Shown: in pieces, positions 1-11,940 of the stretch | Layout: each line of letters begins with the position of its first letter | Position numbering within the stretch: position 1 is the first letter of the stretch | Program-made: the position numbers and the translations under genes | Source of the DNA: Micrasema longulum | Taxonomy: Eukaryota > Arthropoda > Insecta > Trichoptera > Brachycentridae | Length of the DNA stretch: 64,000 nt | Assembly (NCBI GenBank): GCA_022494885.1 | Contig: JAGVSM010001217.1 | Location: 124,001 to 188,000, forward strand | Direction: 5' to 3' | The notes under the pieces: model-generated | What the model was told of the DNA's origin: nothing | Seen by the model: only the letters and a program-made list of their open reading frames with translations | The model's database searches: none

Positions 1-119
1 TTGACAACAAAACACCTTTTTCTTTCACCTATCGACTTCCACTCTATGTAGGCAAGTTCAGCTTCTATGATGTTCTTTAGATTCGTGAATTGCTGTAACC
101 ATTTGCCACCTAATTTACC

Positions 120-275
120 CATTTATTGTCAGTACGGCCATGGAAGATTTTTCTCGATTAGCAGCGTTGTACTGTGTAAGTTTAAATCGGGACATTATAG
201 GTTTCATCGGGACAGAGGGCTCAATAACGGTGTCAGTCCCGATATATCGGGACGGATGGCAACTCTAGTCATTCC
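120..275. repeat. hAT-like terminal sequence (CGGGAC repeats)
   Basis: GTCCCGATATATCGGGACGG followed by ATGGCAACTCTA, plus two further TCGGGAC blocks (about 187 and 207), is the pattern at the ends of insect hAT MITEs (TTGCCATCCGTCCCGATA). The other end was not found. Confidence 0.35.
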
Positions 276-499
276 GTTTTCTGTAGGGGTAAGCAAAAGG
301 ATGCCATAGGGTAGACTGGGTACGATTGAAACACTTCTTGTTGAAAAATCTCAAATATTTAGAAAACTACGATGTGATGTAGTGATGTGATCCTGCACTC
401 GTCACTACGTCTGGCATGTTTTCAAACCAATTTCACTTGAACCAGCAATTAACAAAATCGGGCGTACGTAGGGGGAATAACTGAATTTGGCGCCCAAAA

Positions 500-562
500 G
501 TGAGTGTTAATTCATCATCATCATCATTATTCCGTTTCCACACCTAATGGTGCATAGGGCAC
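500..562 (-). repeat. Repeat family N end with CAT tract, copy 1
   Basis: CATCATCATCATCATTATTC and CACCTAATGGTGCATAGGGC; the complement recurs at 5355-5412 with a GATGATGAT tail. The second block also recurs weakly at 16690-16730. Confidence 0.6.
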
Positions 563-1124
563 TGCATTGGTGTTAATTGGCTTACAACTTTCCTTTTAAC
601 TTTGTTCACAGTTGTGTTTTCACCGATTTTTTTATCCTAATATTATACACATTTAATTATTAAAGTACATATTTATTTCATCTTATTAATGTTATTTATT
701 AATTAATGCTCTTTATTTTTATTTTTTTAAGATAAAAGATTTTCATATCTACAAACACGTGCAGCGCAAAGATCTACATTTCGCTGAAAACCGCTCATAA
801 ATCGGTTAAGCCGTTTCGGAGAAGTCAGGTGACATCCTACGTACGGAAGAATTATTAATATAAAGATGGTAAGATGATCAGTCTTATGCTTTGAACTTTG
901 AATAACTGAAGCGTAGTTAAAAAAAGAAAGAAAAAATCATGCCAACCATGTCGATAATCTACCAGTGGGACTCACCCTGAAACCAATTCCTACTCTCATC
1001 TGACCTACTATCGTCTTAAGGACAGAGTAAATAAACAATAAATAATCAAAATATCCAAATTATAGTTCTTATGTAAATTGCTGATACTCACATATATCAA
1101 ATTGCCGACAGTCAAAGACTATTA

Positions 1125-1375
1125 TAATAAAAGCCACTAAGTCTTTACAACAGTCACTTATTTCAGTTAGTAATCCAGTTCAGTCAGTAGCAAGTCAGTT
1201 CTTCGCCTCATCGTTTCGGTTTACCGCAACCTCTTCATTTTCTTATTATTGCACATTCTCATTCGTAAATCTCCACTTAATAGTAAATGTACTTAAATAC
1301 ACCTACGCAAATTTCAAGTTAGTTGCTATTGAAAATAATTCCGTTCAGTATGGTGACTTTAATCCCCTACGAACT
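1125..1375 (+). other. Promoter-like or LTR-like segment, uncertain
   Basis: TATAATAAAAG (1125) is followed about 30 bp later by ACAGTCA and TTCAGTTAG initiator-like motifs, a pyrimidine-rich stretch and ATGGTGACTTTAATCC. This resembles a decayed LTR, but no matching partner is seen. Confidence 0.25.
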
Positions 1376-1799
1376 ATTAAACTTTTGTATAACGGTAGAT
1401 ACTCCTTTATGGGTGAGAATCCTAGAATCCTAAAAAAACTAAACTTAGTGTTTTGGGAGTAAATGCTTAAGGAGAATATAAGATATAAGGGGTTTGACAG
1501 ATACCCCCATGTGAACAAAAAGTCCTCGTTACGCTAGTTTTAAAAGTACCGAAAGTAGACTCCGAAACAAACCCGCATTGTGAACTTTACATGTTTTTAT
1601 TTATCTATCTTTAATAATGTCCCATCAATACTAATTTATATCAATGAAACAAAGTGTGCGCAAACAATAACAGTTTTGTTTATTCATAAATTACTTACTT
1701 ATCGGGTTCGGACTTCAGACCTTGCCATTCCAATGTGCAGCGACAGATATATCGTCTTGTCAGTGGTTATCCTCAAATCATCCTCTTCACGAGTATGGA

Positions 1800-1875
1800 T
1801 GTAAAATTACGTAATTTTACCAAAAGTCGCGGTAAAATACCGTAATTTACGGTATTTTACGGTAATTTTCGGTAA
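1800..1875. repeat. TTACGGTAATTT-type short palindromic repeats
   Basis: AAAATACCGTAATTTACGGT and CGGTAATTTTCGGTAA contain nested near-palindromes with the period of a small foldback. They may be the end of a hAT MITE, but no partner end is visible. Confidence 0.4.
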
Positions 1876-2404
1876 GAAACGAATTTGACGTACTAATTTT
1901 TATTTTTCAAATATATTACAAATACGAGTAGCTTTGTTTTAGAACACTTTACATGACTGCAAAAACCAGGTTTAGATCCATCGGGTGGTTGTCGAGATTT
2001 ATTAGAAGTATGGGACGTTCAAGGTCATTCTGTATGTACTTTTTTCACTTTTTTTATAAAAAAGGTTTTATGTTTTGAAACATAACAGGATCGGTGGACA
2101 TAAGGTCCTTGGTAAAACCTAAAGTTTGTGACCTTGAACGACCAGCGCTTATGCCGCAATTTTGAAAAAATTGTGCTTAAAATCAGTTTTTTGTGTATAA
2201 TTACGTCCCTGAAGGTTTTATAGAAAAAAATATACGAAATTCTGAGAAAATAAAATTTACTTACCTTTGTAGGATCGTAACTTTTTTTTTCGTAGGATCA
2301 ATACATTCCGAGATACACGTTTGAACATCCAATACATTTTATCAAAATAGCGGAAAAGCGCTATTAGCACTAACTTTTTACTAATTATATGATAGTTGAC
2401 CTAC

Positions 2405-2560
2405 CAAAAGTCATCATCATTCCATGTCCGCTACCTAGTTGGAGCATATGGTGTTCACAAAGATCCTCCAGGCATCTCGGTTGGATGCCAGCTCCTGTGC
2501 ATCCTCACAAGTCAGGTTCACATCTCGTAGTTGTGACATGAACTACCAACGTAATTAGCA
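2405..2560 (-). mobile_element. LINE-like 3' end with CAT repeat
   Basis: CATCATCATTCCATGTCCGC and TCCTCCAGGCATCTCGGTTG resemble the reverse of LINE ends that finish in GAT repeats. The coding similarity is too weak to translate confidently. Confidence 0.35.
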
Positions 2561-3479
2561 GTGGAGGTTTAAGACGCCGAGAACTTGATGCCTTGTTAAG
2601 CAGGCTAACCTGAAGTAGCATTATGTAATATTAAATTATGTTAATAGTATAATGTACACTAAAACGTATTTTCAAAAAAAAAGAAAAGTAAAAAACATAG
2701 TAAATAACAAAGTAAAAGGTGTATATATTTTTTTTATGTATATAACCCGGTGATGTGTAGCTTGTACACATTGCGTCTAATAACTATAACATCTTTATAA
2801 ATATAATAAATATCTGGTTTAGATTTTCAGTATTCCTTAATTACACATTTACATATCGACTGAAATAATTTGTTATTAAATAACAAGTACTTATTAGGCA
2901 CAAAGAAGCATTTTACCGGAAATCGGGGATAAATTACAAATATCATCAAAAATGTACTCACAGTATACCACTAACACCTAGCGTTACTCATCCACTACAT
3001 GTCTAGTTACGTAGTCCAGTACTAGCTACTTAGTAGCTCTCGGGAAGTTGTCGCGGGTGCACGTTTCGCTCGAGTCGTTAGCGATACCCAACGAATTTGT
3101 CATGCTTTCATCAGTTAGATTTGAAATATTATCATCTTTGAATTAAATGGTGGTTAATTAAAGCCATTCCCTATAAATATTCTATTTTTCCCTTTTGAAA
3201 TCTCTTTTTTTTTGTTTAGTGACTACACAGCACCGTAACCCGCGGTTGTTTTAAGGATAGTGAGGATAAGGTTGATAAAAAAATATACAAAAAAACAGTA
3301 TAAACGGAGTCAAATTAATGAAGATCTCCAAAAATTCAATCACGAAAAATCAATCAAATTTATCGACCAAAATTTCCTCGACCAATTTTTTTTATTTTAT
3401 TTTATTTATTATTTACATACAATATTACATTTAAGTTATTTTAAAACATTTTTAATTTTTTTTTTTTTTACAGGACTCA

Positions 3480-3785
3480 CCAAGCCAATGAATATGGCTT
3501 ATTCTTCTTCTTTTTTTTTTCTTCAAAATTTCTTCTCAAGACTGGGATATCTACCTATCTTTTCTGGGGTCGCCCTACTGGTCCTTTGTTTTCCCACTGT
3601 CTCCATTTCAGAACTCTAGGTGTACATCTCTCGTTTGCCCGTCTCGCAACACGATCCGCCCATTGCAATTTTAACTAAGCGAGACCAGCTGCTATGCAAC
3701 CGATCATTGTTTGCCGTCTGATCTCTTCATTTCTAATTTTATCCCCCAGATTTATTTTACCTAGCTTTTCTTTAAATATGCCTAC
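3480..3785 (-). pseudogene. LINE C-terminal fragment
   Basis: The minus strand reads DKIRNEEIRRQT, LKLQWADRVARRANERCTPR, VLKWRQWENKGPVGRPQKR. These are the IRN-IRR-T, LKWxWAGHxARR and RKVGRPPxRW blocks found at the C-terminus of many insect LINE ORF2 proteins. At least two stops interrupt it. Confidence 0.75.
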
Positions 3786-3865
3786 TGTATTCAAATTATA
3801 ATCGTTTAATTAAAATGAAGATTTAATCACCGCTTTAAGTGTTTTTTTTTTTTTTTAATTATTTC

Positions 3866-4132
3866 AACAGACAGGGAAAACGTTTTTGAGAAGGGAATAT
3901 GGAAGTCTAGGCATTTACAGGGCTTATGACTTGTCATTGGCTGGTTTAAGTGGCCACTTTACACACTGTGTAACATTTTCCATTCTGCCCATGTTTGAAC
4001 ATCCACATTTCCTCAACTCTTCCATCTGTTGACTTTTGTGAAGTAAAGAGCTGAAAATTTTATCACGTGGGTGAGATTCATCCGGCTGAACTAAATCACC
4101 TACTAGGCAACGCCTGAAAACAATTTTCCATT
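3866..4132 (-). repeat. Abundant repeat family R, near full copy
   Basis: On the minus strand: AGGCGTTGCCTAGTAGGTGA, GATGAATCTCACCCACGTG, a GTGTGTAAAGTGGCCACTTA block, CAGCCAATGACAAGTC, TAAATGCCTAGACTTCCAT and CCCTGTCTGTTGAAA. No open reading frame and no terminal inverted repeat were identified. Confidence 0.65.
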
Positions 4133-4162
4133 TTTTATACTTCTTCTTTTACCAGGTAGTAA

Positions 4163-4600
4163 TTCAACAATGTTTGATTATGTCCAAATGGTTGCAGACT
4201 GGTTGGATTTCATCCCTAGGGAGTTGTTCATATTTAAATTTATTTCAACAGAGAGGGAAAACGTTTTTGAGAAGGGAATATGAACTCCCTAGGGAGTTCA
4301 ATTCTCCAATTCAACAATGTTTGAGTATGTCCAAATGCTTGCAAACTGGCTGGATTTTCTCCCTAGGGAGCTGTTCATATTTAAATTTATTTCAACAGAG
4401 AGGGAAAACGTTTTTGAGAAGGGAATATAAACTCCCTTGGGAGTTCAATTCTCCAATTCAACAATGTTTGAGTATGTCCAAATGCTTGCAAACTGGTTGG
4501 ATTTTCTCCCTAGGGAGTTGTTCATATTAAAATTTATTTCAACAGAGAGGGAAAACTTTTTTGAGAAGGGAATGTGAACTCCCTAGGGAGAAAATCGTAG
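4163..4600 (-). repeat. 147-bp tandem array, about 3 copies (family R tail)
   Basis: Units start at about 4171, 4318 and 4465 (TGTTTGAGTATGTCCAAATG). Each holds TGGATTTTCTCCCTAGGGAG, a CAACAGAGAGGGAAAACG block and AGAAGGGAATATGAACTCCC. The 147-bp period is exactly 49 codons, which produces an open frame made only of repeats (4174-4530); I do not regard it as a gene. Confidence 0.85.
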
Positions 4601-4887
4601 TTGTTTTTTTTAATCAAACCTCGTACCATGCCCTCTCTTATACCCTCTTCTTTATAAACATCTGTTTTATTTATTTATTTTACTCAACCACTCACACACA
4701 CGCACTTTCGCGCACACATTATTAACAGACGCCTATGCGTCTATACACACACGTTCACATACACGCGCATAAATACAAACATCGCACACAAACAATAATG
4801 TAAACTGTCTTCTTATAAATTAATATATGATATATCATTAGATTAAGAGTGGATTTTTAAAGTTCTTTCTAGTAATTTAACTGTCGG

Positions 4888-4960
4888 CCTTGTGGCGTAA
4901 CGGTCAGCGCGTTTGCCTACTATGCAAGGGGTCTCGGATTCGATTCCAGCAATAGTTTAT
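4888..4960 (+). repeat. tRNA-like SINE head
   Basis: GGCCTTGTGGCGTAACGGTC and GGATTCGATTCC have the spacing of A and B boxes. The acceptor stem does not pair, so it is a SINE head and not a functional tRNA gene. Confidence 0.55.
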
Positions 4961-5264
4961 TATTTATGAAGGTAAACATGAACAGAAAAAAATATAAAAG
5001 GAAAAATAATGATACCCACTAAACCGCGAAACCAGCTTGTCAGCAGGTTTCTTATTTTTCCTTTACAAAGAAAAACGTTAGAGAAATTATATAAATTTAA
5101 AAATAATATAAGCACTATTAAAAACTAAAAGCATACGTATTTTTTGCAAAAAATTTATTGACAGAAGTTTAAATAGATGACTGTTAACATAAAATAATAA
5201 TCAATCTGAAGCTTTATTACATATTAGCCATATTTATTTAAAAGGGTGTTTTCACACTAGAATA

Positions 5265-5415
5265 GTTCCTAGTCCCCAGACTGGTACCTGAAGCGTAAGA
5301 CTAATCATCTTACTTTCATGTAACAATAATGATGAAGATATGCTGCGATTGATGTACCAATGCAGTCCCCTATACACCATTAGGTGCGGAAAGGGAATGA
5401 TGATGATGATTTTTG
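5265..5415 (+). repeat. Repeat family N, fullest copy
   Basis: CCAGACTGGTACCTGAAGCG, GACTAATCATCTTACTTTCA, ACCAATGCAGTCCCCTATAC and ACCATTAGGTGCGGAAAGGG end in ATGATGATGATGAT. Related pieces are at 500-562, 860-890, 16600-16735 and 28445-28545. Confidence 0.6.
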
Positions 5416-5609
5416 ATATATTGACCCGTATGTCATCTACTTTTTGTTATGTAATAGCTGTAAAAATCTCAAATAAAATAAAAGTCGGAATAATGGCAAG
5501 CGTGCATGAGAAGATATATCAATGTAGAGAAAGTGAGGTCTGTATGCCGACAGTGATAAGGTATTCTATCCTCTCTACCTATCCCTACGAAAAAACGGCA
5601 TGATGGTTA

Positions 5610-6640
5610 GTTTGGTTGAATAATAAAATTATATTCTTCAGTAGTTAAAATAATAAAAAAAATTCTGAACGAATAAAAAAGGGTGTATTTTTTTCAGGCT
5701 GTGTCATATTTATTTCGGAGGATATCTATGGGGTTAACAAACAGCCTTCATTCACCTGCACACTTCCTCCCTCTCGCGAAATATTTGAATTTTAGATAAA
5801 AACATTGTTAAAGGATCCCCCGTAGAAATATTTTAATGGAAACCACTTACTATTAAAACATAATATTATTTATTATTCCATTCATCTCTCGGATTGGTTT
5901 CCATTACGCTGTTGTTATTTGCTAAACATTTTATAAAATAATATTTGAACATCATTTGACGGTATGTATACACTTGGGTTCTACGTTAAGACGTACAGAA
6001 AGGCCGCTGTCCGGTTGAGTTTAAATAAAAATTAGCCGGCCGATTTTGACGAACATATTATATTCTTGAATATCGAGGCATCATTTTTTATTTATTAATG
6101 CATGAAATACAATTCTATTGTTGCATAATTACGATATTTCATGTCTTGACTTGCTAGTAAGTCTTGTGTTAAATCGGAACTCTAGTTAACTAAATCAATA
6201 CAAATACTCGTATAGAAATACGAATATTTTGACGCACATCAATATCCAAAACAAACGATAAAAATAATATTGAAATATCAAAATATAATACAGATAAGTT
6301 ATTAAATAATACAGTGGTGTAGCAAAATTAAGATCATTCAAACAATTTTTTTATTAATAAAAAAAATCTCATACACAAGTATTACTTTGGCGTGACTCCT
6401 ACATATGTTGAATTAATATTTAAAATTCTTAAATAATTTAAATGAAATTGGCTCTTTCGTAAAATTGCTACATGTCAATAAAGCTTTTTTACTTTTTCCC
6501 TTCCATCGTCGATATTTACATAAAAGAGTAATTACACCAGACAACAATGATTTTGTTACGAGAACAATTCTCACCGATTCTTATGTAGTCACCTCTTAAT
6601 TAATTTATTTTTACATTTTATCATGTAACACTTTTTTTTA
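5610..6640. other. AT-rich intergenic DNA, nothing recognised
   Basis: No coding similarity, foldback or tRNA-like head could be identified on either strand. Confidence 0.6.
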
Positions 6641-6720
6641 CACTTTGCCCAGCAAACAAGGGTACAAACCTCGTTCCAAGCTAGGCGATTACATTTTAAT
6701 ACATAAAAATAATTTACAGG
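6640..6720 (-). mobile_element. LINE 3' end, second copy
   Basis: It shares TTTGCCCAGC, AACAAGGGTACA and TCCAAGCTAGGC with 55190-55240 in the same orientation. It is followed by a long CA/TA-rich tract. Confidence 0.55.
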
Positions 6721-6739
6721 TTAAGAGAAAGAACACACA

Positions 6740-6869
6740 TATAAAATATAAACTTACTAGTTTACACATATTGATACATACACGTACATATAAACATACA
6801 CATTTACATACATATATAAATACATATTTAAACATATACATATACATTCATATATATACATACATATTG

Positions 6870-6900
<31 letters not shown>

Positions 6901-6935
6901 CATTCACACATACATATATATATACACATATACAA
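6740..6935. repeat. ACATAT/TA microsatellite
   Basis: Nearly 200 bp of (ACATAC), (ATAC) and (TA) units with a pure TA core near 6872-6894. The 113-residue open frame across it (6645-6986) is a low-complexity artefact. Confidence 0.9.
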
Positions 6936-7069
6936 CAAAATATTTGTCAAACAATCTATACAATATTTGAAGTGTTTTTGACTTAAACAAATATTAAACA
7001 ATGTTTACAAATCTGCAATAGCGGAACACTTTATAGACACCGGACATTTTTTCGAATTTTTTTTTCATT

Positions 7070-7552
7070 TCGAATAAAAAAAAAATACTTACTTATTTAT
7101 TTTTATTACCTTATACTTGTTTTTTATTTTTTACTATTATATCAAATTGCATTGTAGTATTGGCAAATACGCATTTCATAGATACATATTTTCATTTCTT
7201 ATTTTTTCGTAATAATATATGCTTGCTTGTTTATTAATTTAACTTTAAAATGTCTTTCTTGCTTACCGTAACACTTTATTTATTGTTTGCCTTACAGAAT
7301 TTATTTCATAAGCTTATATCTTTGCATTTTTTGTTTATATGTTTACTGTTTTTTCTTGCATACCTTTGTTATTATTGTTTTTTTTCTTTTTTACTTTGTG
7401 AAACTTTTTATCGTATCCTTTTTAACTAATTTCACAATTTTTTTCTGTATATTCTGTTTATTATTTAGTATGTTAGCATGTATTTCATTTCTATTTTTGG
7501 TAAATGCCTTTTAGGCGTTAATGAACAAAATAATCAAATAAATAAATAAATT
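7070..7552 (+). mobile_element. Jockey-like LINE 3' UTR copy (same family as 19.5 kb)
   Basis: ACCTTATACTTGTTTTTTAT, TTATTTCATAAGCTTATATC, TAGTATGTTAGCATGTATTT and TAAATGCCTTTTAGGCGTTA are each the complement of sequence in 19510-19980, with a few differences. It ends in AAATAAATAAATAAA. The copy is so 5'-truncated that only the 3' UTR remains. The 75-residue frame at 7287 has no coding meaning. Confidence 0.85.
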
Positions 7553-7779
7553 TGAACCGAAAATTTGGCATAAACCAGTAATTACAGTGCACGAATAATA
7601 AAAGAGACAATTGAAATACACAGACACCCAAATTACATAAACAAGGATGACGGGCTTAAATTCAACTTAACATGGTTTTCAGTACTACATACTACAAAAA
7701 TGAATAGAAATGTGCTTCTGCCGACTGCGACACGGTACAAATTACTAGTACTTAAACACACACTTATTTCTACAAAACA

Positions 7780-7835
7780 CTCAGCTTACCCTGAAGATGG
7801 CTCCTGCAATGGTAGCCGAAACGTCGGAACAAATC
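7780..7835 (+). repeat. Retroelement 3' motif (CTGAAGATGGC ... GCCGAAACGTC)
   Basis: CCTGAAGATGGCTCCTGCAA and GGTAGCCGAAACGTCGGAAC form a short stem-loop of the kind repeated at the ends of Penelope-like and other retroelements. The hammerhead core CTGATGA is not intact. Confidence 0.35.
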
Positions 7836-7869
7836 CAACACACACGGTAAAACCCAAAAAAGAAACATA

Positions 7870-8210
7870 TTGATAACAGTGACCGTGAAAACCTTTGCAT
7901 TTATTTATGTTTTCATTATTATTTTTTATATTACAAACATGAATCTAATTATGTATTTGACCGGTTCTAATGATTTTAAAAGAACTGTAAGATTTTCTAA
8001 TGCTATGGGTGTTTTCTGCAAATTAAAAAATGCCATTTTTGTAATCGACACCATTTTCAAAAGGGGATCAATACAGTTTTTTGCATGAAAGCGGTCTGGC
8101 TGTTTTTAGCAGAACATAGAATTGACCTCACTGCACCCGATAACATCAATATCCCTTATTTTATAATTGTGGACAGGCCGTTTTCTGCATAACTACGTTT
8201 AATTGATCCT
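7870..8210 (+). repeat. Repeat family P copy
   Basis: It ends GTGGACAGGCCGTTTTCTGC, ATAACTACGTTTAATTGATC, as in the 14.5-kb and 12.3-kb copies. Confidence 0.45.
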
Positions 8211-8214
8211 GGCA

Positions 8215-9580
8215 CTTGACACTATATAATAGCGAGGCGCGCTGTCGTTATGATTGAGGCTAGGTGCAATCGATGTGCGTAACACGAAATGCTGTGAACT
8301 TCAATATATGGCACTGGCGTGAGCGGATTCAGCGGCTGTTGTCAAAGGACTGATGCGAGATGGGAGGGTTAAGTAGATTTGCGAATATAACAACCGATAC
8401 TAATGCAACTGAGCAGCTAACTATGTTGAAATGAATAACACTACATTTTTCCCTTTTTCTAGGAGCTTCTCCAACTCTGATGAAATATCCGTCAATGTAC
8501 ATTCATTTCGAAATAAATCATTTCGCAATTGCCACGCGTCGCGCGAATTTCTGATGCCTATTAAAATGTAGCAATAACTGATGTGTAGCTGTGAATTCAA
8601 GTATTTATTCTGTTAGACACTTGTGTATTGGGATTAGGTGGCTAAATTCCATCAATTTAGTTACATGTCACGTACACACATTTGGTTATTACCTACAGCT
8701 ACAAGCTACGGGGACATTTTCAATACATATATTATTGTATTTTATTTTATTTTTCTCATAAAAACAAAACACCTTATAGAATTTATACAATAGTTTCTCA
8801 AAAAAATTTCTTAATTGCATTTATTTATTTATATTTTTACATTGTATTCTTTTTTTTATACAGAATAATGTACCCTCGCGAGGGAAACTTTTTACAAAAT
8901 GTGAAACATGCCTTAAATTAGCTATTTAACAAAGTTAACATAATTATAACAACAAAAAAAACGTAAATAATTCAAATAACCTAATTATCATTAACATAAT
9001 AAACAAAAATAAACATAAAAAACATAACCAATTTATATAGACCAATAAAACAAATTACATAAACAGAACACACATTATGAGGATAACTTTCATTAAAGCA
9101 ATCATTTTTATGCTTAGTAGTTGTTTTAGTTTATCAGTTTTATGATTGAACATGTTAGTGAGAGTAAGTACATATATATTGTTTGAAGGTGTGGGTTATG
9201 ACCAAGAAATTCCGGAGGGCGAAGCACCCTCCTGAATTTTCTCATCCACCGACCAGATGAGCCAAGCAAAGCATGAGACCATTAAAACTATCTACCAAAG
9301 CAAATCTCCTCCATCGCACGTGTCCTATGCACCACACGAATCCCCAAATATACATTTTTCGAATTCAACATTTGTTTATTCTAATCTTCATAAAATAAAG
9401 ACCCCGATGGAGACAAAAATATCGTAATGATATATCAAAATTTGTAAAGCCATAATACATTATCTATTCAGATAAAACACGTGAAAACACCATTTAAAAC
9501 ATTAGGCGAATAAATGTTGCTTTGTGAGATCTAACATTGCTATAACGTCCTGCTGTCGCTTTTGCTATCTTTGTAACTTT
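8215..9580. other. Intergenic DNA, unclassified
   Basis: A slightly GC-richer patch (8215-8400, with CTATATAATAGCGAGGCGCG) could be promoter or LTR debris. A second patch at 9185-9310 (GAAATTCCGGAGGGCGAAGC) also stands out. Neither has a partner in the window. Confidence 0.4.
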
Positions 9581-9587
9581 TTTGTTG

Positions 9588-9652
9588 CAACAGAGAGGGA
9601 AAACATCTTTGAGGAGGGAATATGGGAGTCCAGGCATTTACAGGTCTTATGA
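9588..9652 (-). repeat. Family R fragment
   Basis: CAACAGAGAGGGAAAACATC and TCCAGGCATTTACAGGTCTT match the shared module of the family, then the sequence diverges. Confidence 0.6.
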
Positions 9653-10019
9653 CCTGTCATACATATATATATATGTCCGGACACAAGACCTTCCTTTATT
9701 TCAAATCAAAACATTTTAATATAATAGTTACTTCTCAGTTCCGCTCAGTTGTTCGCCATGTTGGTTGCATTTTCCATAAAAGTAACGCTTACCGCTTTCA
9801 TTTCATAGATCAACGGGGTTTTTTTGATATGGGAGTTGCATTATTTTCTACCTTGCTTATACACGGTTTACAAGGTTTATATTTCAAAAGGAGGCTTTTT
9901 CTGCTTTTATATTATTATATTTTAGCTAAACTGTTGGGATCGGAAAGGATATTCTAATGTGGGCCAATCAGGAACTTCTCAGCATAGATCAACTATCTAT
10001 CTAATCTATCTAATCTATC

Positions 10020-10330
10020 TAAATATTTAAATTGTTCCTTTACCCTTCTTCTTTCCTTTCCATTCCCTCTCCTCTCTTCATAGTATGGTGTTTAATTTTT
10101 TTTTTATGTATATATTTATTTTTGTTAATCTTTGATTAAAATTTTTGTATAAAATTATAAGATTCAATATGTCCATATATTTATAATTTTCTCAAACTGA
10201 ACGGTTTGGGTTGGTAGGAAGAAATTGTCTTAAGGCAATATGCCCGCCCTTGTATGTTTATTTATTGTATATGTATATAAAGTGTCAAATAAATATATCA
10301 ACGGGTTTGCCCGTACAAAACAAAGCAAAG
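10020..10330 (+). mobile_element. LINE-like 3' UTR
   Basis: After an ATCT repeat (9990-10020), an AT-rich stretch contains ATTGTCTTAAGGCAATATGC, CCGCCCTTGTATGTTTATTT and GTGTCAAATAAATATATC, which resembles insect LINE 3' UTRs. No coding portion is left. Confidence 0.4.
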
Positions 10331-10839
10331 CAAAAAAAATTGTGCCGATGTACCTATCTATAATTATTTTTCACGGTGTATATAGGTGTGTGAGTATTGA
10401 ATGTATGTGACAATGTGTAGTGAATATATGTGGACTTATTGAACATGATTATTAAAAATTATCAGTTTTTTTTTTAAAACCTTTATGAGGAAATCTATCA
10501 CCTTATCAATCGATTTAAAATTGTAAATAAAAATTGTCAAGAACGCTCCGCCCTAAAATCCAAATTTAAATACTTGTAACTTTTAAAAAAAAGTAATAAG
10601 CCAAACGTCGCATCATTATACTCCAGCAAGCGGTGATGGAAATACAATAAACGAAATGTAAGGGATAATAATGTTTAAATAACAGAATTACAGAATATAC
10701 CTACGCAATATTTTATGAAAACATAAAAATAAAGCTAATAAAGCGTTCCATCGAAATACAATTTAAAAAATCCAGTTTAGTTAGGGGAATAAAACATAAA
10801 AACTGATAAAAATAATGATGAGGGTGATGATGTATGTGA

Positions 10840-10864
10840 GAGTGCGTGTGTGTGTGTGTGTGTG
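10840..10864. repeat. (GT)n microsatellite
   Basis: GTGCGTGTGTGTGTGTGTGT within a GT/GA-rich tract; the minus-strand open frame 10713-10994 covers it and is low-complexity. Confidence 0.8.
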
Positions 10865-11667
10865 AGGGAGGGTGGGTGTACGTGCGTTCGATATGAGTGA
10901 ATAAAGTGTTGTAATGTAAAAACAAATTATAGAATACTGCCGTCATAAAAATGCATCTATCTTCCAAAAATAACCACAACCCTATTATTTTCACTGATAA
11001 ATGAGACTAAACTGCAAAAAGTCTTGAAGATTACTAAATATGAAAGGCTTTTCCGACTTGTATAATTATTGAAGACTGATTAAAATACTTTTTTTTTCTT
11101 CTCTTCCGTTTTTAAAAACATCTGAAATTAATGTACCTACTCGTTTTCAATTAAATTTAAGATCTGCTGGTAATTTCGAAGTTAATTAGTTATAAGGTCG
11201 GCGTAACTATTTTAAAAAGCAGTAAATGGCCAGTTGCGTCTATTTTATTTCATTGAGTAGAATCTATTGGCATATTAACACTAAAAATGAAAAACATTTA
11301 CTATTTTACTAAATAAAAAGGGCGTTTCTAGCCAGAAACGTATTTTCATGTATTTTTTTACTTAAAAGAAAACGAAAACGTTATTTTTTAAATATATAAC
11401 GTAAAATTGATTAAAATTAATATGTACATTCCGTTAGAGCAAACCATAATACAAACTGTCGCATAATGATATACTTAATTTTTAAAGTATTTTTCACACA
11501 GCCAATTTTTTAATTTCCGAGTTACAAAATTATTTTTTTTTCTTTTTTTGTTTTATGTAGAAACGTCTTTTTTATGATGGCAGAATACTATTTACCAATT
11601 ATACATATCTGTGAAGCCGAATTAAAAAAAAAAAATTCTTTGAGAATTCTCATTTTTAATCAGTCAC

Positions 11668-11940
11668 TGTTACCTGTCACTGGCTGGTTTAAGTGGCCAT
11701 TTTACTTTATTCACCATTTTCTGCCCGTGTTTAAACATTTACATTTCCTCATCTCTTTCATCAGTTGACTTTTGTAAAGTAAAAAACTGGAAATGCCTAG
11801 ACTTCCATATTCCCTTCTTAAAAATGTTTTTCCTCTCTCTTGAAATAAATTTAGATCTTAACGACTCCCTAGGGGGAAAATCCAGCCTGTCTGCCAGCAT
11901 TTGGACGTACTCAAAACATTGTTGAAAATCAGCGTTTATT
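11668..11940. repeat. Family R, inverted composite copy
   Basis: The left half (GTCACTGGCTGGTTTAAGTG to TAAAGTAAAAAACTGG) is on the minus strand. It is joined at about 11787 to the plus-strand module AATGCCTAGACTTCCATATT. It ends with CTCCCTAGGGGGAAAATCCA, the same CCCTAGGG block seen in the 147-bp array. Confidence 0.6.

Noticed and set aside
4174..4530. 118-residue repetitive open frame
   Set aside because: It exists because the tandem unit is 147 bp, a multiple of three; no start context or homologous protein is apparent.
4888..4960. Functional tRNA gene
   Set aside because: A and B boxes are present but acceptor and T-stem pairing fail. The same applies to the heads at 15039, 32206, 53398 and 61398.
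6645..6986. 113-residue open frame
   Set aside because: It is the translation of a CA/TA microsatellite; the repeats of Tyr, Ile, His and Thr are an artefact.
7780..7835. Hammerhead ribozyme of a Penelope-like element
   Set aside because: The GAAAC side is present but the CTGATGA core reads CTGAAGATG, so the catalytic core is not formed.
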